Shown here one piece after another: positions 33,625-42,539 of a stretch of DNA of 64,000 nucleotides. Each line of letters starts with the position of its first letter. Positions within the stretch are counted from its first letter, which is position 1. The DNA comes from JBMOPD01 sp049323615. GTDB taxonomy: Bacteria; Bacillota; Desulfotomaculia; Desulfotomaculales; Desulfocucumaceae. The stretch is taken from positions 47,676 to 111,675 of the forward strand of contig JBMOPD010000106.1 of the NCBI GenBank assembly GCA_049323615.1, read 5' to 3'. The notes beneath the pieces were generated by a model. It saw nothing but the letters and a program-made list of their open reading frames with translations, was not told the origin of the DNA and did not search any database. The position numbers and the translations under genes are program-made.

Positions 33625-34422
33625 TTGTTATATAAAAGAGTCCTGAGCGCCCTGGTGGGCATTCCGGTTCTCCTGGCGGCGGTCTGGTACGGCAGCTGGG
33701 CACATTTTGCATTAACACTGGTGATCATGGTTCTTGCCCTTTTTGAACTGAATAATATTTTTTTCAGGATGGATCTAGAGCCTTCTTTTCCCGCCATGAC
33801 GGCCGGGGTGCTGGTCCTCGGAGTCAGCGCCTACCGTGGCGGAGCGGAAGCCCTGGGTCTGGTTGTTACCCCGGTGGTGGTCCTTCTTCTGCTGGTGGGG
33901 GTGGTTCGCTACCCTGCTTTAATGCCCGGGGATGTGCTGGCCGGCTTGGGCGGGACTCTTTATATCGGACTTTTTATTTATTTTTATTTGATCAGAACGC
34001 TGAGCGGGGGTCTGGCCTGGATACTGGTTATGCTTGTGGGCACCTGGGCAGGTGATACCGCCGCCTATATAGTCGGCAAAAAAATGGGAAGAAGAAAACT
34101 GGCCCCGAAGCTGAGTCCCGGCAAGACCGTTGAGGGCGCCCTGGGAGGCATTGGGGGGAGTGTACTGGGCTCGGTATTAATTTACCTGTTTTATCGGCCG
34201 GCCCCTCTTTATGCGGTTGTTGTCCTGGGGGTGCTGGTGGGCCTGTTCGGGCTCTTAGGGGACCTGTTTGAGTCCAGCCTTAAAAGGACCGCGGGCATAA
34301 AGGATACCAGCCGGATAATCCCCGGCCACGGGGGGGTTCTGGACCGTTTTGACAGCATGATTTTTACCGCACCGGCCGTGTACTATTTTATAATTATGTT
34401 TACTGACGGGTGGGGCTCATGA
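33625..34422 (+). CDS. cdsA: Phosphatidate cytidylyltransferase
   Basis: This 265-aa polytopic membrane enzyme converts phosphatidic acid to CDP-diacylglycerol. The C-terminal CdsA signature (LFESSLKRTAGIKDTSRIIPGHGGVLDRFDS) is complete and GDTAAYIVGKKMGRRKLAPKLSPGKTVEG precedes it. The start is TTG 33625, 15 bp after uppS. Confidence 0.94.
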   Translation: MLYKRVLSALVGIPVLLAAVWYGSWAHFALTLVIMVLALFELNNIFFRMDLEPSFPAMTAGVLVLGVSAYRGGAEALGLVVTPVVVLLLLVGVVRYPALMPGDVLAGLGGTLYIGLFIYFYLIRTLSGGLAWILVMLVGTWAGDTAAYIVGKKMGRRKLAPKLSPGKTVEGALGGIGGSVLGSVLIYLFYRPAPLYAVVVLGVLVGLFGLLGDLFESSLKRTAGIKDTSRIIPGHGGVLDRFDSMIFTAPAVYYFIIMFTDGWGS

Positions 34423-35489
34423 CCAGGTATTTTCAAATAATTGCCCTGATTGGGGCGGTCCTGGCGTTAATTTATTTTTCGGCGCTTTATTTCGTGCCGG
34501 AAATATTTGTTATTATAAGTAAATTATTATTTACTTTAATTCCCTTTATTATCGCCGGATTGCTGGCTTTACTGATGGAACCCATGATCCAGTGGTTCAC
34601 TGCCAGGGCCAGGCTGAGCAGGTCTGTGGCGGTGGCCCTGTCCATGCTGACCATTTTCGGGTCTTTGGGCCTGCTGGCGGTGCTGGTGGTTTCCAGGCTG
34701 GTCCGGGAGCTGATCGACCTGTCGGTATCTCTTCCCAGGTATGTAAAGCCGGTCCAGGAGTTTATCATTTATTCCTTTGAACGCAGCAAGATACTGTACT
34801 TCAGCCTCCCGCCGGAGGTAACCGGCCGGGTTACCGAAAGACTGAGCGCGTTAACCACTACACTTTCCGATTTTACCGCTTCCCTGGCCCATTTTTTGCT
34901 CAATTTCGCTTCTGCGCTGCCGGGGGCGGTGCTGGGCATTATCGTGATGTTTATAGCAACTTATTTTTTCAGCCGGGACCGCAGCCTGATAGTCAAGTTC
35001 TGGGTTGCCGTGATACCCCATCCCTGGGGTGAAAAGAGCCTGCAGATAGTCAGGGAAATAGCCCTTGCTTTTTTAAGCTATGTACGGGCCCAGGCTTTTC
35101 TGGTGTCCCTTACAACTGTACAGGCCATAGTGGGGCTGTATATTTTGGGGGCGAAATACGCTCTCACGGTGGGCTTTTTAATCGGGCTGTTCGACATGAT
35201 ACCGGTCCTGGGCCCGGCCACCATACTGGTCCCCTGGGCCATATGGAGCTTTATTTCAGGTAAAATGGCCTTTGGCGTCAAGCTGGTGATTCTGTACCTG
35301 CTTATATGGATAGTGCGGCAGGTGCTGGAGGCCAGGGTGGTGGCCGCCAACCTGGGGCTTCATCCCCTGGCGGTGCTGATAGCAATGTATGTGGGCCTGA
35401 AGGTTATCGGGGTGGCCGGCCTGATTTTCGGCCCCATAGCTTTGATTGCCGTTCAGGCCACGTATAAGGCCTTTAAACATGAGAGGTGA
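34419..35489 (+). CDS. AI-2E/YtvI-family membrane protein
   Basis: This protein of about 356 aa has seven to eight hydrophobic segments and the PF01594 layout: an N-terminal pair of helices, an amphipathic central part (LVRELIDLSVSLPRYVKPVQEF), and the conserved C-terminal GLFDMIPVLGPATILVPWAIW motif. Sporulation-linked YtvI is the nearest named relative in Firmicutes; transport of a small molecule is a family-level guess. ATG 34419 overlaps the cdsA stop (ATGA); GTG 34410 is an alternative. It is inserted between cdsA and dxr, which are often adjacent. Confidence 0.82.
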   Translation: MTRYFQIIALIGAVLALIYFSALYFVPEIFVIISKLLFTLIPFIIAGLLALLMEPMIQWFTARARLSRSVAVALSMLTIFGSLGLLAVLVVSRLVRELIDLSVSLPRYVKPVQEFIIYSFERSKILYFSLPPEVTGRVTERLSALTTTLSDFTASLAHFLLNFASALPGAVLGIIVMFIATYFFSRDRSLIVKFWVAVIPHPWGEKSLQIVREIALAFLSYVRAQAFLVSLTTVQAIVGLYILGAKYALTVGFLIGLFDMIPVLGPATILVPWAIWSFISGKMAFGVKLVILYLLIWIVRQVLEARVVAANLGLHPLAVLIAMYVGLKVIGVAGLIFGPIALIAVQATYKAFKHER

Positions 35490-36655
35490 GATTAATTAAA
35501 GGTATTTCCATACTGGGCAGCACCGGGTCAATAGGGCGGCAGGCCCTGGAAGTGATTGACCTGTTTTCCGATCACTTTTTTGTAGCCGGGCTGGTTGCAG
35601 GGCACAATATAAAAGTAATCCGGGAACAAATAATAAGGTACAGGCCGCGGTTGGTTTCGGTTTTAAACCGGCGCGACGCTGAAATGCTGTCCGCGGAATT
35701 CGGTCGAAAAGGTATCCGGGTATTGTGGGGCCCCGAAGGTATGTTGGCCGTGGCCACCTGTCCGGAGGCCCATACTGTACTGACCGCCGTTACCGGTACC
35801 GCCGGCCTGGAGCCGACGGTGGCCGCCATTAAGGCAGGGAAGGATATAGCACTGGCCAACAAGGAGACCCTGGTGGCCGCCGGGCCTTTGGTAACCGAAC
35901 TGGCGGCAAAGCACGGGGTTAAAATCCTCCCGGTGGACAGTGAGCACTCGGCGGTCTGGCAGTGCCTGCAGGATTCCCGGCCCGAAGAAATCGGCAGTAT
36001 AATACTGACAGCCTCGGGGGGACCCTTCCGGAAAGAACCGGAGAACCTGGGGCAGGTTACGGTGGAAATGGCCCTCGCCCATCCCAACTGGAACATGGGG
36101 AGAAAGATCACCGTCGATTCGGCCACCCTGATGAACAAGGGCCTGGAAGTTATTGAGGCCAGGTGGCTCTTCGGGCTGGATTATGACAGGATAAAGGTTG
36201 TTGTCCACCCGCAGAGTATAATTCACTCCATGGTGGAATTTGTTGACGGCTCGGTACTGGCCCAACTGGGTCTTCCGGATATGAGGCTGCCCATCCAGTA
36301 CGCCCTTACCTATCCCGGGCGCCTCCCCAATCAAATGCAGCGTCTTGACTTTTTCAGCCTGCGTGAATTGACCTTCGAGCCTCCGGATGCCGGCCGGTTT
36401 CCACTGTTGAGCCTGGCCTACCAGGCCGGCAGACGGGGGGGTACCGCGCCGGCGGTGATGAATGCGGCCAATGAGGTGGCGGTGGAATTTTTCCTGGCCG
36501 GAAAAATCAACTTCATGCATATATACAGGATCGTGGAAGATGTGGTAAGCGGGCGCCATATTGTTGACCGGCCGGATCTGGATGATATTCTGGAAGCCGA
36601 CCGGGAGGCCCGCCAAAAGGCCCGCCAGCTGGCAAACAAGCTAAGCAGCCGGTAA
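35486..36655 (+). CDS. dxr: 1-deoxy-D-xylulose 5-phosphate reductoisomerase
   Basis: Dxr (389 aa) makes MEP, the second step of the non-mevalonate isoprenoid pathway. It has the NADPH-binding ILGSTGSIGRQAL, ANKETLVAAG, the metal-site VDSEHSAVWQCL, SGGPFR and TLMNKGLEVIEA. GTG 35486 overlaps the previous stop (GTGA) and also falls inside the only good ribosome site (GAGGTGAG), so the real start could be a few codons downstream. ispG, for a later step of the pathway, lies two genes on. Confidence 0.95.
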   Translation: MRLIKGISILGSTGSIGRQALEVIDLFSDHFFVAGLVAGHNIKVIREQIIRYRPRLVSVLNRRDAEMLSAEFGRKGIRVLWGPEGMLAVATCPEAHTVLTAVTGTAGLEPTVAAIKAGKDIALANKETLVAAGPLVTELAAKHGVKILPVDSEHSAVWQCLQDSRPEEIGSIILTASGGPFRKEPENLGQVTVEMALAHPNWNMGRKITVDSATLMNKGLEVIEARWLFGLDYDRIKVVVHPQSIIHSMVEFVDGSVLAQLGLPDMRLPIQYALTYPGRLPNQMQRLDFFSLRELTFEPPDAGRFPLLSLAYQAGRRGGTAPAVMNAANEVAVEFFLAGKINFMHIYRIVEDVVSGRHIVDRPDLDDILEADREARQKARQLANKLSSR

Positions 36656-36661
36656 CGCCGG

Positions 36662-36684
36662 TCAGAATTCAGAATCAGAATCCA
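36662..36684. repeat. Degenerate CAGAATC tandem repeats
   Basis: CAGAATT/CAGAATCAGAATCC units in the dxr-rseP gap, the same flavour as at 3061-3094. Confidence 0.55.
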
Positions 36685-36710
36685 GCTTATAATTATAAAG
36701 GGTGAATTAA

Positions 36711-37739
36711 ATGGACACTTTCCTCGCTTCTGTCATTGTCTTCGGTCTTTTGATATTTATCCATGAACTGGGGCACTTTATGGTGGCAAAACTGGTGGGC
36801 ATCAAAGTCCATGAGTTCAGCATGGGATTTGGCCCCAAATTGATCAGCCTCCCCAGGGGAGAAACATCGTACAATCTGAGAGCCTTTCCCCTGGGAGGGT
36901 TTGTCCGCATGGCCGGCATGGACCCCTCCGAGGAGAATGAAGTGGAAGAGGAGAGGGGTTTCAACAGTAAAACCGTAATGCAGAGGATGGGCGTTATTGT
37001 TGCCGGCCCGTTAATGAACTTTGTTTTGGCGGTTTTTGTCCTGGCTTTTATTTTCATGGTTTACGGGGTGCCCGATATACCCTCAACCAGGGTGCAGGAC
37101 GTGCTGCAGGGCAAACCAGCTGCTTTGGCAGGTATCCGGCCCGGTGACGTGATTGTGGAAATTGACGGGAAAAGGGTGGAAAACTGGGATGATTTAAGCA
37201 AAACCGTGGGGGCCAGTCCCGACCGCCGGCTGAACATTGTGGTTGAGCGGGACAAGGAGAGGCTGACCTTTCAAGTTGTTCCGTACCGTAATGAAAAGGG
37301 CCTGGGGATGATCGGGATTCAGCCCGCCCCGAAAAAGGTGGGGCCGCTGACGGCCCTGATATCGGGTGGAAGATATACGGCTTTTATTTCCTATCAGATA
37401 ATGGAATACCTGTTTAAGGGGATTGCCAGGCAGGTACCCCTGGAACTGGGCGGGCCGGTGCGTATTGTAGCCACTATAAACGAAGCCGTGCAGAGTGTCA
37501 GCTGGTTTATTAACCTGATGAGCCTTTCTGCTTTCCTGTCCATCAGTTTGGGCCTTTTCAACCTCTTTCCCATACCGGCCCTGGACGGCAGCCGCATCAT
37601 GTTCCTGCTGCTGGAAAAGCTCCGGGGCAGGCCGGTGGAGCCGGAGAGGGAGAACTTTATCCATATGGTAGGCTTCGGATTATTGCTCCTGCTTTTTGTG
37701 GTTATAACATATAATGATATACTGCAGCTGATAATGTAG
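36711..37739 (+). CDS. rseP: Site-2 membrane metalloprotease (RseP/RasP)
   Basis: This 342-aa intramembrane zinc protease cleaves anti-sigma factors and signal-peptide remnants. HELGH (His18, Glu19, His22) lies in the first membrane span, a PDZ domain is at about 125-200 (PAALAGIRPGDVIVEIDGKRV), and the second metal-ligand motif LFNLFPIPALDGSRI is near the C-terminus. It lies between dxr and ispG, the usual Firmicutes order. Confidence 0.94.
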   Translation: MDTFLASVIVFGLLIFIHELGHFMVAKLVGIKVHEFSMGFGPKLISLPRGETSYNLRAFPLGGFVRMAGMDPSEENEVEEERGFNSKTVMQRMGVIVAGPLMNFVLAVFVLAFIFMVYGVPDIPSTRVQDVLQGKPAALAGIRPGDVIVEIDGKRVENWDDLSKTVGASPDRRLNIVVERDKERLTFQVVPYRNEKGLGMIGIQPAPKKVGPLTALISGGRYTAFISYQIMEYLFKGIARQVPLELGGPVRIVATINEAVQSVSWFINLMSLSAFLSISLGLFNLFPIPALDGSRIMFLLLEKLRGRPVEPERENFIHMVGFGLLLLLFVVITYNDILQLIM

Positions 37740-37778
37740 CCTTTGTGGTCATTAAGCTGTTTGAAGGGAAAATGGCGA

Positions 37779-38888
37779 ATGCATAGAATGAAGACCCGCC
37801 CGCTGATGGTGGGCAGTGTGCGGGTAGGGGGCGGAGCACCGGTCCCGGTCCAGTCCATGACCAATACCGACACCAGGGATGTGGCTGCTACTGTAGCCCA
37901 GATAAACGAGCTGGCTGCCGCCGGCTGTGAAATAGTGCGGGTGGCGGTGCCCGACCGGGAGGCGGCTTCAGCCCTTAAGGCCATTAAAGGGCAGATCACC
38001 GTCCCTTTGGTGGCCGATATTCATTTTGACTACCGCCTGGCCCTGGCGGCCGTTGATTCCGGTGTGGACGGCCTGAGAATCAACCCCGGCAATATAGGCG
38101 GCAGGGAAAAGGTCCGGGCGGTGGTGGCGGCCTGCCGGGACAGGAAGGTGCCCATCCGGATCGGCGTCAATGCCGGGTCCCTGGAAAGGGATCTGCTGGA
38201 AAAGTACGGCGGGCCGGCGGCCGAAGCGATGGTGGAGAGCGCGCTGCGCCACGTAAATATACTTGAACAATTGAACTATAATGAAATAAAGGTTTCCCTC
38301 AAGGCTTCCGACGTTCCCCTGACCATAGAGGCCTACCGGCTGATCGCCCAAAAGGTTGACTACCCGCTGCACGTGGGGGTTACCGAGTCTGGCACCCTGC
38401 GGTCCGGAACGGTAAAATCGGCCGTGGGTATCGGCGCCCTGCTGGCCATGGGCATAGGCGACACCATCAGGGTTTCCCTGACCGGCCACCCGGTCCACGA
38501 GGTCAGGGTCGGCTATGATATTCTGAAGGCCCTGGGGTTGAGGCGGCGGGGAGTGGAACTGATTTCCTGCCCCACCTGCGGCAGGACCCAGATTGATATC
38601 ATTTCCATGGCCAACCGGGTGGAAGACCTCCTGGCAAATGTGGACAGGCCGTTAAAGGTGGCCGTCATGGGCTGCGCCGTCAACGGGCCCGGGGAGGCGC
38701 GCCACGCCGATGTCGGAATAGCCGGCGGCAAGGGAGAGGGGCTTGTTTTCCGGAAGGGCCGGGTGCTGCGCAAGGTTCCCGAGGAAAGACTGGTGGAGGA
38801 GCTTTTGCGCGAGGTTTTTAAACTCATCGGACAAGGGGAAAGCGATGCCGGAAGATCCCCTGTTGGAGAGGAGGAGGTTACTTGCTAG
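37779..38888 (+). CDS. ispG: 4-hydroxy-3-methylbut-2-enyl-diphosphate synthase
   Basis: IspG (369 aa) is the [4Fe-4S] enzyme that turns MEcPP into HMBPP. PVQSMTNTDT at the N-terminus, ADIHFDYRLAL, RINPGNIG, and the cluster cysteines in SCPTCGRTQ and MGCAVNGPGE are present. ATG 37779 has GAAGGGA upstream (ATG 37788 is also possible). The end overlaps proS by seven bases. Confidence 0.95.
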   Translation: MHRMKTRPLMVGSVRVGGGAPVPVQSMTNTDTRDVAATVAQINELAAAGCEIVRVAVPDREAASALKAIKGQITVPLVADIHFDYRLALAAVDSGVDGLRINPGNIGGREKVRAVVAACRDRKVPIRIGVNAGSLERDLLEKYGGPAAEAMVESALRHVNILEQLNYNEIKVSLKASDVPLTIEAYRLIAQKVDYPLHVGVTESGTLRSGTVKSAVGIGALLAMGIGDTIRVSLTGHPVHEVRVGYDILKALGLRRRGVELISCPTCGRTQIDIISMANRVEDLLANVDRPLKVAVMGCAVNGPGEARHADVGIAGGKGEGLVFRKGRVLRKVPEERLVEELLREVFKLIGQGESDAGRSPVGEEEVTC

Positions 38889-40606
38889 CTTCACAACTTT
38901 TAATTCCCACCCTGAGAGAGACACCGGCCGAGGCCGAGGTGGTCAGCCACCAGTTGATGGTCAGGGCAGGTTTTATAAGAAAGGCGGCGGCCGGAGTATA
39001 TACGCTGCTGCCTCTGGCCTGGCGGGTGATAAAAAAAATTCAGCAAATAGTCAGGGAAGAGATGGACCGGCAGGGCGGCCAGGAGATTATGATGCCCATT
39101 ATTCAGCCGGCCGAACTGTGGCAGGAGTCCGGACGCTGGGAGGTTTACGGGCCCGAACTGTTCCGGCTGAAGGACAGGCACGGCAGGGACTTCTGTCTCG
39201 GTCCCACCCATGAGGAAATAATCACCGACCTGATACGGGGCGAGGTTAGTTCATACAAGCAACTGCCCATACTGCTCTACCAGATCCAGAACAAGTACCG
39301 GGACGAAAGGCGCCCCCGCTTCGGCCTGATGAGGGGCCGGGAGTTTATCATGAAGGACCTCTACTCCTTTGACCGGGACGAGGAGGGCCTGGAAATAAGT
39401 TACCAGAAGATGTACGAGGCCTACACCAGGGTTTTCCGGCGGTGCGGCCTCAAGTTCAGGCCGGTGGAGGCGGACTCGGGGGCCATAGGGGGAAATGACA
39501 CCCATGAATTCATGGTGCTGGCCGAGTCCGGTGAGGCCACCGTGGTCTACTGCCCTGAGGGTCCGTGCGGCTATGCGGCCAATGTGGAAAGGGCGGTAAG
39601 CCCGCCGGACCTTTTTAACGGGCGGGAGGGTCCCAAACCGGTTGAACTGGTGGCAACACCCGGCATGCGCACTGTAGACCAGGTCACCTCCTTCATGGGT
39701 GTATCACCGAAAAAACTGATCAAGACCCTTATTTACGAGACTGAAAAGGGGCCGGTGGCGGCCCTGGTGAGGGGAGACCGGGATGTCAACGAAATAAAGC
39801 TCAAGAAGGCGGTGGACGTTATCCACCTGGAAATGGCCGGGCCGGAGGCGGTGGAGAGGATTACCGGGGCGGCGGCGGGCTTTGCCGGGCCGGTGGGCCT
39901 GAAGGGAGTTAAACTGGTGGCCGACCGGGAGGTGGAGGCCCTGCCCGGCGCGGTGTCCGGTTCAAACCGGAAGGACTATCATTTGGCCAATGTTAACCCG
40001 GGCAGGGATTTCAAGCCTGATTTAGTTACCGACATAAGGCTTGTCAAGGCCGGAGACCCCTGTCCCAACTGCGGTGCGGCCCTGTTGGAGGCAAAAGGCA
40101 TTGAGGTGGGACAGGTTTTCAAACTGGGGGTCAAGTACAGCAAGGCCCTGGGCGCCACATACCTGGACCAGAACGGGCAGGCCAGGCCCATTGTGATGGG
40201 CTGTTACGGTATCGGGGTGACCAGGACCATGGCCGCGGCCATCGAGCAAAACCACGATGAAAACGGCATAATCTGGCCGGCCGCCATCGCGCCCTTCCAC
40301 GTGGTGGTTATTCCGGTAAGCGCCAGGGATAAGGATCAGTTCGGCATGGCCCGGAGGGTTTACCAGGCCCTGCTGGACGCCGGCATCGAGGTGGTGCTGG
40401 ACGACCGCGACGAAAGGCCGGGCGTTAAGTTTAAGGACGCCGACCTGGTGGGCTACCCGGTGCGCATTACCGTGGGCTCCAGGTCCGTAGCTTCCGGTGA
40501 ACTGGAAGTGCGCCTCAGGCGGGACGGAAATACCTCCATGGTGCCGGAGGCGGACCTGGCAAGCAGGGTTTCCCGGTTTTTGGGCAGTGATCAGGAGACC
40601 ATTTGA
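38882..40606 (+). CDS. proS: Prolyl-tRNA synthetase (bacterial type)
   Basis: This 574-aa class II synthetase has motif 1 with GxYTLLPLAWRV, motif 2 RDERRPRFGLMRGREFIMKDLYSF, and motif 3 GCYGIGVTR. A YbaK-like editing insertion (about 230-390, containing VTSFMGVSPKKLIKTL) clears Ala-tRNA-Pro. An anticodon-binding domain ends the protein. TTG 38882 follows GGAGGAGG. It lies within the rseP-ispG-proS run seen in many clostridia. Confidence 0.95.
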   Translation: MLASQLLIPTLRETPAEAEVVSHQLMVRAGFIRKAAAGVYTLLPLAWRVIKKIQQIVREEMDRQGGQEIMMPIIQPAELWQESGRWEVYGPELFRLKDRHGRDFCLGPTHEEIITDLIRGEVSSYKQLPILLYQIQNKYRDERRPRFGLMRGREFIMKDLYSFDRDEEGLEISYQKMYEAYTRVFRRCGLKFRPVEADSGAIGGNDTHEFMVLAESGEATVVYCPEGPCGYAANVERAVSPPDLFNGREGPKPVELVATPGMRTVDQVTSFMGVSPKKLIKTLIYETEKGPVAALVRGDRDVNEIKLKKAVDVIHLEMAGPEAVERITGAAAGFAGPVGLKGVKLVADREVEALPGAVSGSNRKDYHLANVNPGRDFKPDLVTDIRLVKAGDPCPNCGAALLEAKGIEVGQVFKLGVKYSKALGATYLDQNGQARPIVMGCYGIGVTRTMAAAIEQNHDENGIIWPAAIAPFHVVVIPVSARDKDQFGMARRVYQALLDAGIEVVLDDRDERPGVKFKDADLVGYPVRITVGSRSVASGELEVRLRRDGNTSMVPEADLASRVSRFLGSDQETI

Positions 40607-41763
40607 TGCAGGAAAGCAGGCGAAATATAGTTATTTTGTCCGTCAGCGCCGGCGCCGGCCATATGAGGGCGGCGGCGGCGCTCCAGTCGGCGTTCCGGGA
40701 AGATGACCCGGAACGCGAAGTGATCATACTGGACACTTTTAAATACACCAGCCCCCTGCTGGAAAGACTGATACTGGGCGCTTACATGGAGATGCTCAGG
40801 CTTACCCCGGCTGTTTACGGCTATATATACAGCCGGTCGGAAAAGGGGCAGCCCCTGTCGGGTTATGCCAAAGCCGAATTCAACAAATTACTGAGCAAAT
40901 TTTCAGCCGCCAAACTGTTGAAATTTATGGGCCGGCATAATCCGGAGGCGGTTGTCTGCACCCATCCCTTTCCCCTGGGAGTGCTGGCGGCCATCCGCCG
41001 GGAGGGAAAATTCAATCACCTCACCGTTGGGACCATAACGGATTTTATTATACACCCCTACTGGATTTTCCCGGAGGTTGACCTCTACCTGGTGGGGGCG
41101 GAGCGGTTGGCCGGCGACCTGATCGGGTTCGGCATTCCCACGGCCAGGGTGCATGCCACCGGCATACCCATAGACCCGGCCTTTGCCGCCCCGGCGGACC
41201 CGAAAGAAGTGCGGGCCGGCTATAACCTGGACCCCGGACAGACCACCATCCTTGTTATGGGTGGAGGGCTTGGCCTCGGCCCCCTGGCCGAGTCGGTGGA
41301 GGCCCTGGGGGGCCTTGACCGGCGCTGCCAGCTGATTGTTGTAACAGGCAATAATACCCAGCTGAAAGAAAAGATTGAGCGTATGATTCCCGGCCTGCCC
41401 AACCGGGTATGTGTGCTGGGTTACGTTGATGATGTGCATAAAATTATGTTTGCCTCGGATATCATGGTCAGCAAGGCGGGCGGGCTTTCATGCGCCGAGG
41501 CCCTGGCGGCCGGACTCCCCCTGTTCATAATGGATCCCCTGCCGGGCCAGGAGGAAAGAAACAGCCAGTTTTTAACTTCGACGGGGGCGGCGGTGGCGGT
41601 GGCCGGGGTGCACGAGCTGGTGGAAAAAATTATTCAGTGTCTTGAACACCCGGCCAGGTTAAAGGAAATGTCCGCGGCCGCATCCCGCATGGGAAGGCCC
41701 GAAGCCGCCAGGGATGCGGTGAGGGCAATAAAAAATTTCCGGGAAGATTATTATGCCGGATAA
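40606..41763 (+). CDS. MGDG-synthase-like glycosyltransferase
   Basis: This 385-aa GT28-type enzyme resembles UgtP/MGDG synthase. The N-terminal acceptor domain starts with ILSVSAGAGHMRAAAALQSAF and continues through LERLILGAYMEMLRLTPAVYG. The C-terminal donor domain has VMGGGLGLGPL, LGYVDDVHKIMFASDIMVSKAGGLSCAEALAAGLP and the DPLPGQEERNSQFL loop that binds UDP-sugar. It probably glycosylates diacylglycerol or another lipid at the inner membrane leaflet. ATG 40606 overlaps the proS stop (TGATG), so the two are coupled, although there is no functional link. Confidence 0.85.
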   Translation: MQESRRNIVILSVSAGAGHMRAAAALQSAFREDDPEREVIILDTFKYTSPLLERLILGAYMEMLRLTPAVYGYIYSRSEKGQPLSGYAKAEFNKLLSKFSAAKLLKFMGRHNPEAVVCTHPFPLGVLAAIRREGKFNHLTVGTITDFIIHPYWIFPEVDLYLVGAERLAGDLIGFGIPTARVHATGIPIDPAFAAPADPKEVRAGYNLDPGQTTILVMGGGLGLGPLAESVEALGGLDRRCQLIVVTGNNTQLKEKIERMIPGLPNRVCVLGYVDDVHKIMFASDIMVSKAGGLSCAEALAAGLPLFIMDPLPGQEERNSQFLTSTGAAVAVAGVHELVEKIIQCLEHPARLKEMSAAASRMGRPEAARDAVRAIKNFREDYYAG

Positions 41764-41866
41764 TAAATATTTGTAAAAAAGGGAATGATCATAGTCAGCT
41801 ATCAGCTTTAAGAACCCGGCCGCTGAAATAATTCCGGAAAGATGCTGAATTTACAAGGTTTTTTAC

Positions 41867-41895
41867 TTGTCAAGACTTGTGTGGTGTGGTATACT
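41867..41895 (+). promoter_or_regulatory. Promoter of rimP-nusA-infB operon
   Basis: TTGTCA (41867-41872), a 17-bp spacer and TATACT (41890-41895) make a strong sigma-A promoter in the 283-bp gap before rimP. Confidence 0.75.
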
Positions 41896-41901
41896 GATCA
41901 T

Positions 41902-42046
41902 GGTTTGAGGCAAGGACACAGATTTTTCCGAAGGAGTGGGTGATTCCCACTCTTTCGTCTTATTTACAAATGAGGTTTTGTTTGAGAACAGCTTTTTAAG
42001 GAAAAAGGTGTTAACGACAGAAACCTTTAAAAAATAAGGGGGTGCG
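41902..42046 (+). promoter_or_regulatory. rimP operon leader with hairpin
   Basis: A leader of about 145 nt carries a perfect 7-bp hairpin GAGTGGG-TGATT-CCCACTC (41934-41952) followed by TTTCGTCTT. It may act as an attenuator, as NusA, encoded in this operon, affects termination (inference). Confidence 0.45.
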
Positions 42047-42511
42047 GTGGTGGTTAAAAAAAGTGTGTCCGCCGTTGTTGAAAATATATCCGCGCCGGTA
42101 GTCGAAGAATTGGGACTGGAACTGGTGGCCGTCGAGTTTGTGAAGGAAGGCGGGAGGTGGATATTGCGCGTGTATATCGATAAGCCGGGGGGAGTCGGCC
42201 ACAATGACTGTGAAGCTGTCTCCCACAGGCTGGATACACTGCTGGACGAGAAAGACCCCATCCCTCACTCCTATACCCTGGAGGTTTCCTCGCCGGGGAT
42301 AGAGAGGCCCCTTAAAAAACCGGGGGACTTTCAAAGGTTTAGCGGACATATGGTCAACGTTACCACCTTTGCTCCCCTGGAGGGAAGCAGGAAATTTACC
42401 GGAAAGCTCGGCGGTGTTGAAGGGGACGCCGTTATTTTGGAGGAAGAAGGCAGGAAGACGGCCATTCCTTTTGACCAGGTGGCTTCAGCGAAATTGCTTG
42501 TTAAATTTTGA
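42047..42511 (+). CDS. rimP: Ribosome maturation factor RimP
   Basis: RimP (154 aa) is needed for 30S assembly. GLELVAVEFVKEGGRWILRVYIDKPGGV, the DCEAVS segment and LEVSSPGIERPLKKPGDFQRFSG are diagnostic. GTG 42047 or 42050 follows GGGGGTG. It is the first gene of the nusA-infB operon. Confidence 0.94.
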   Translation: MVVKKSVSAVVENISAPVVEELGLELVAVEFVKEGGRWILRVYIDKPGGVGHNDCEAVSHRLDTLLDEKDPIPHSYTLEVSSPGIERPLKKPGDFQRFSGHMVNVTTFAPLEGSRKFTGKLGGVEGDAVILEEEGRKTAIPFDQVASAKLLVKF

Positions 42512-42539
42512 TCCAATTTGGTTTGGGAGGCATTAAGGG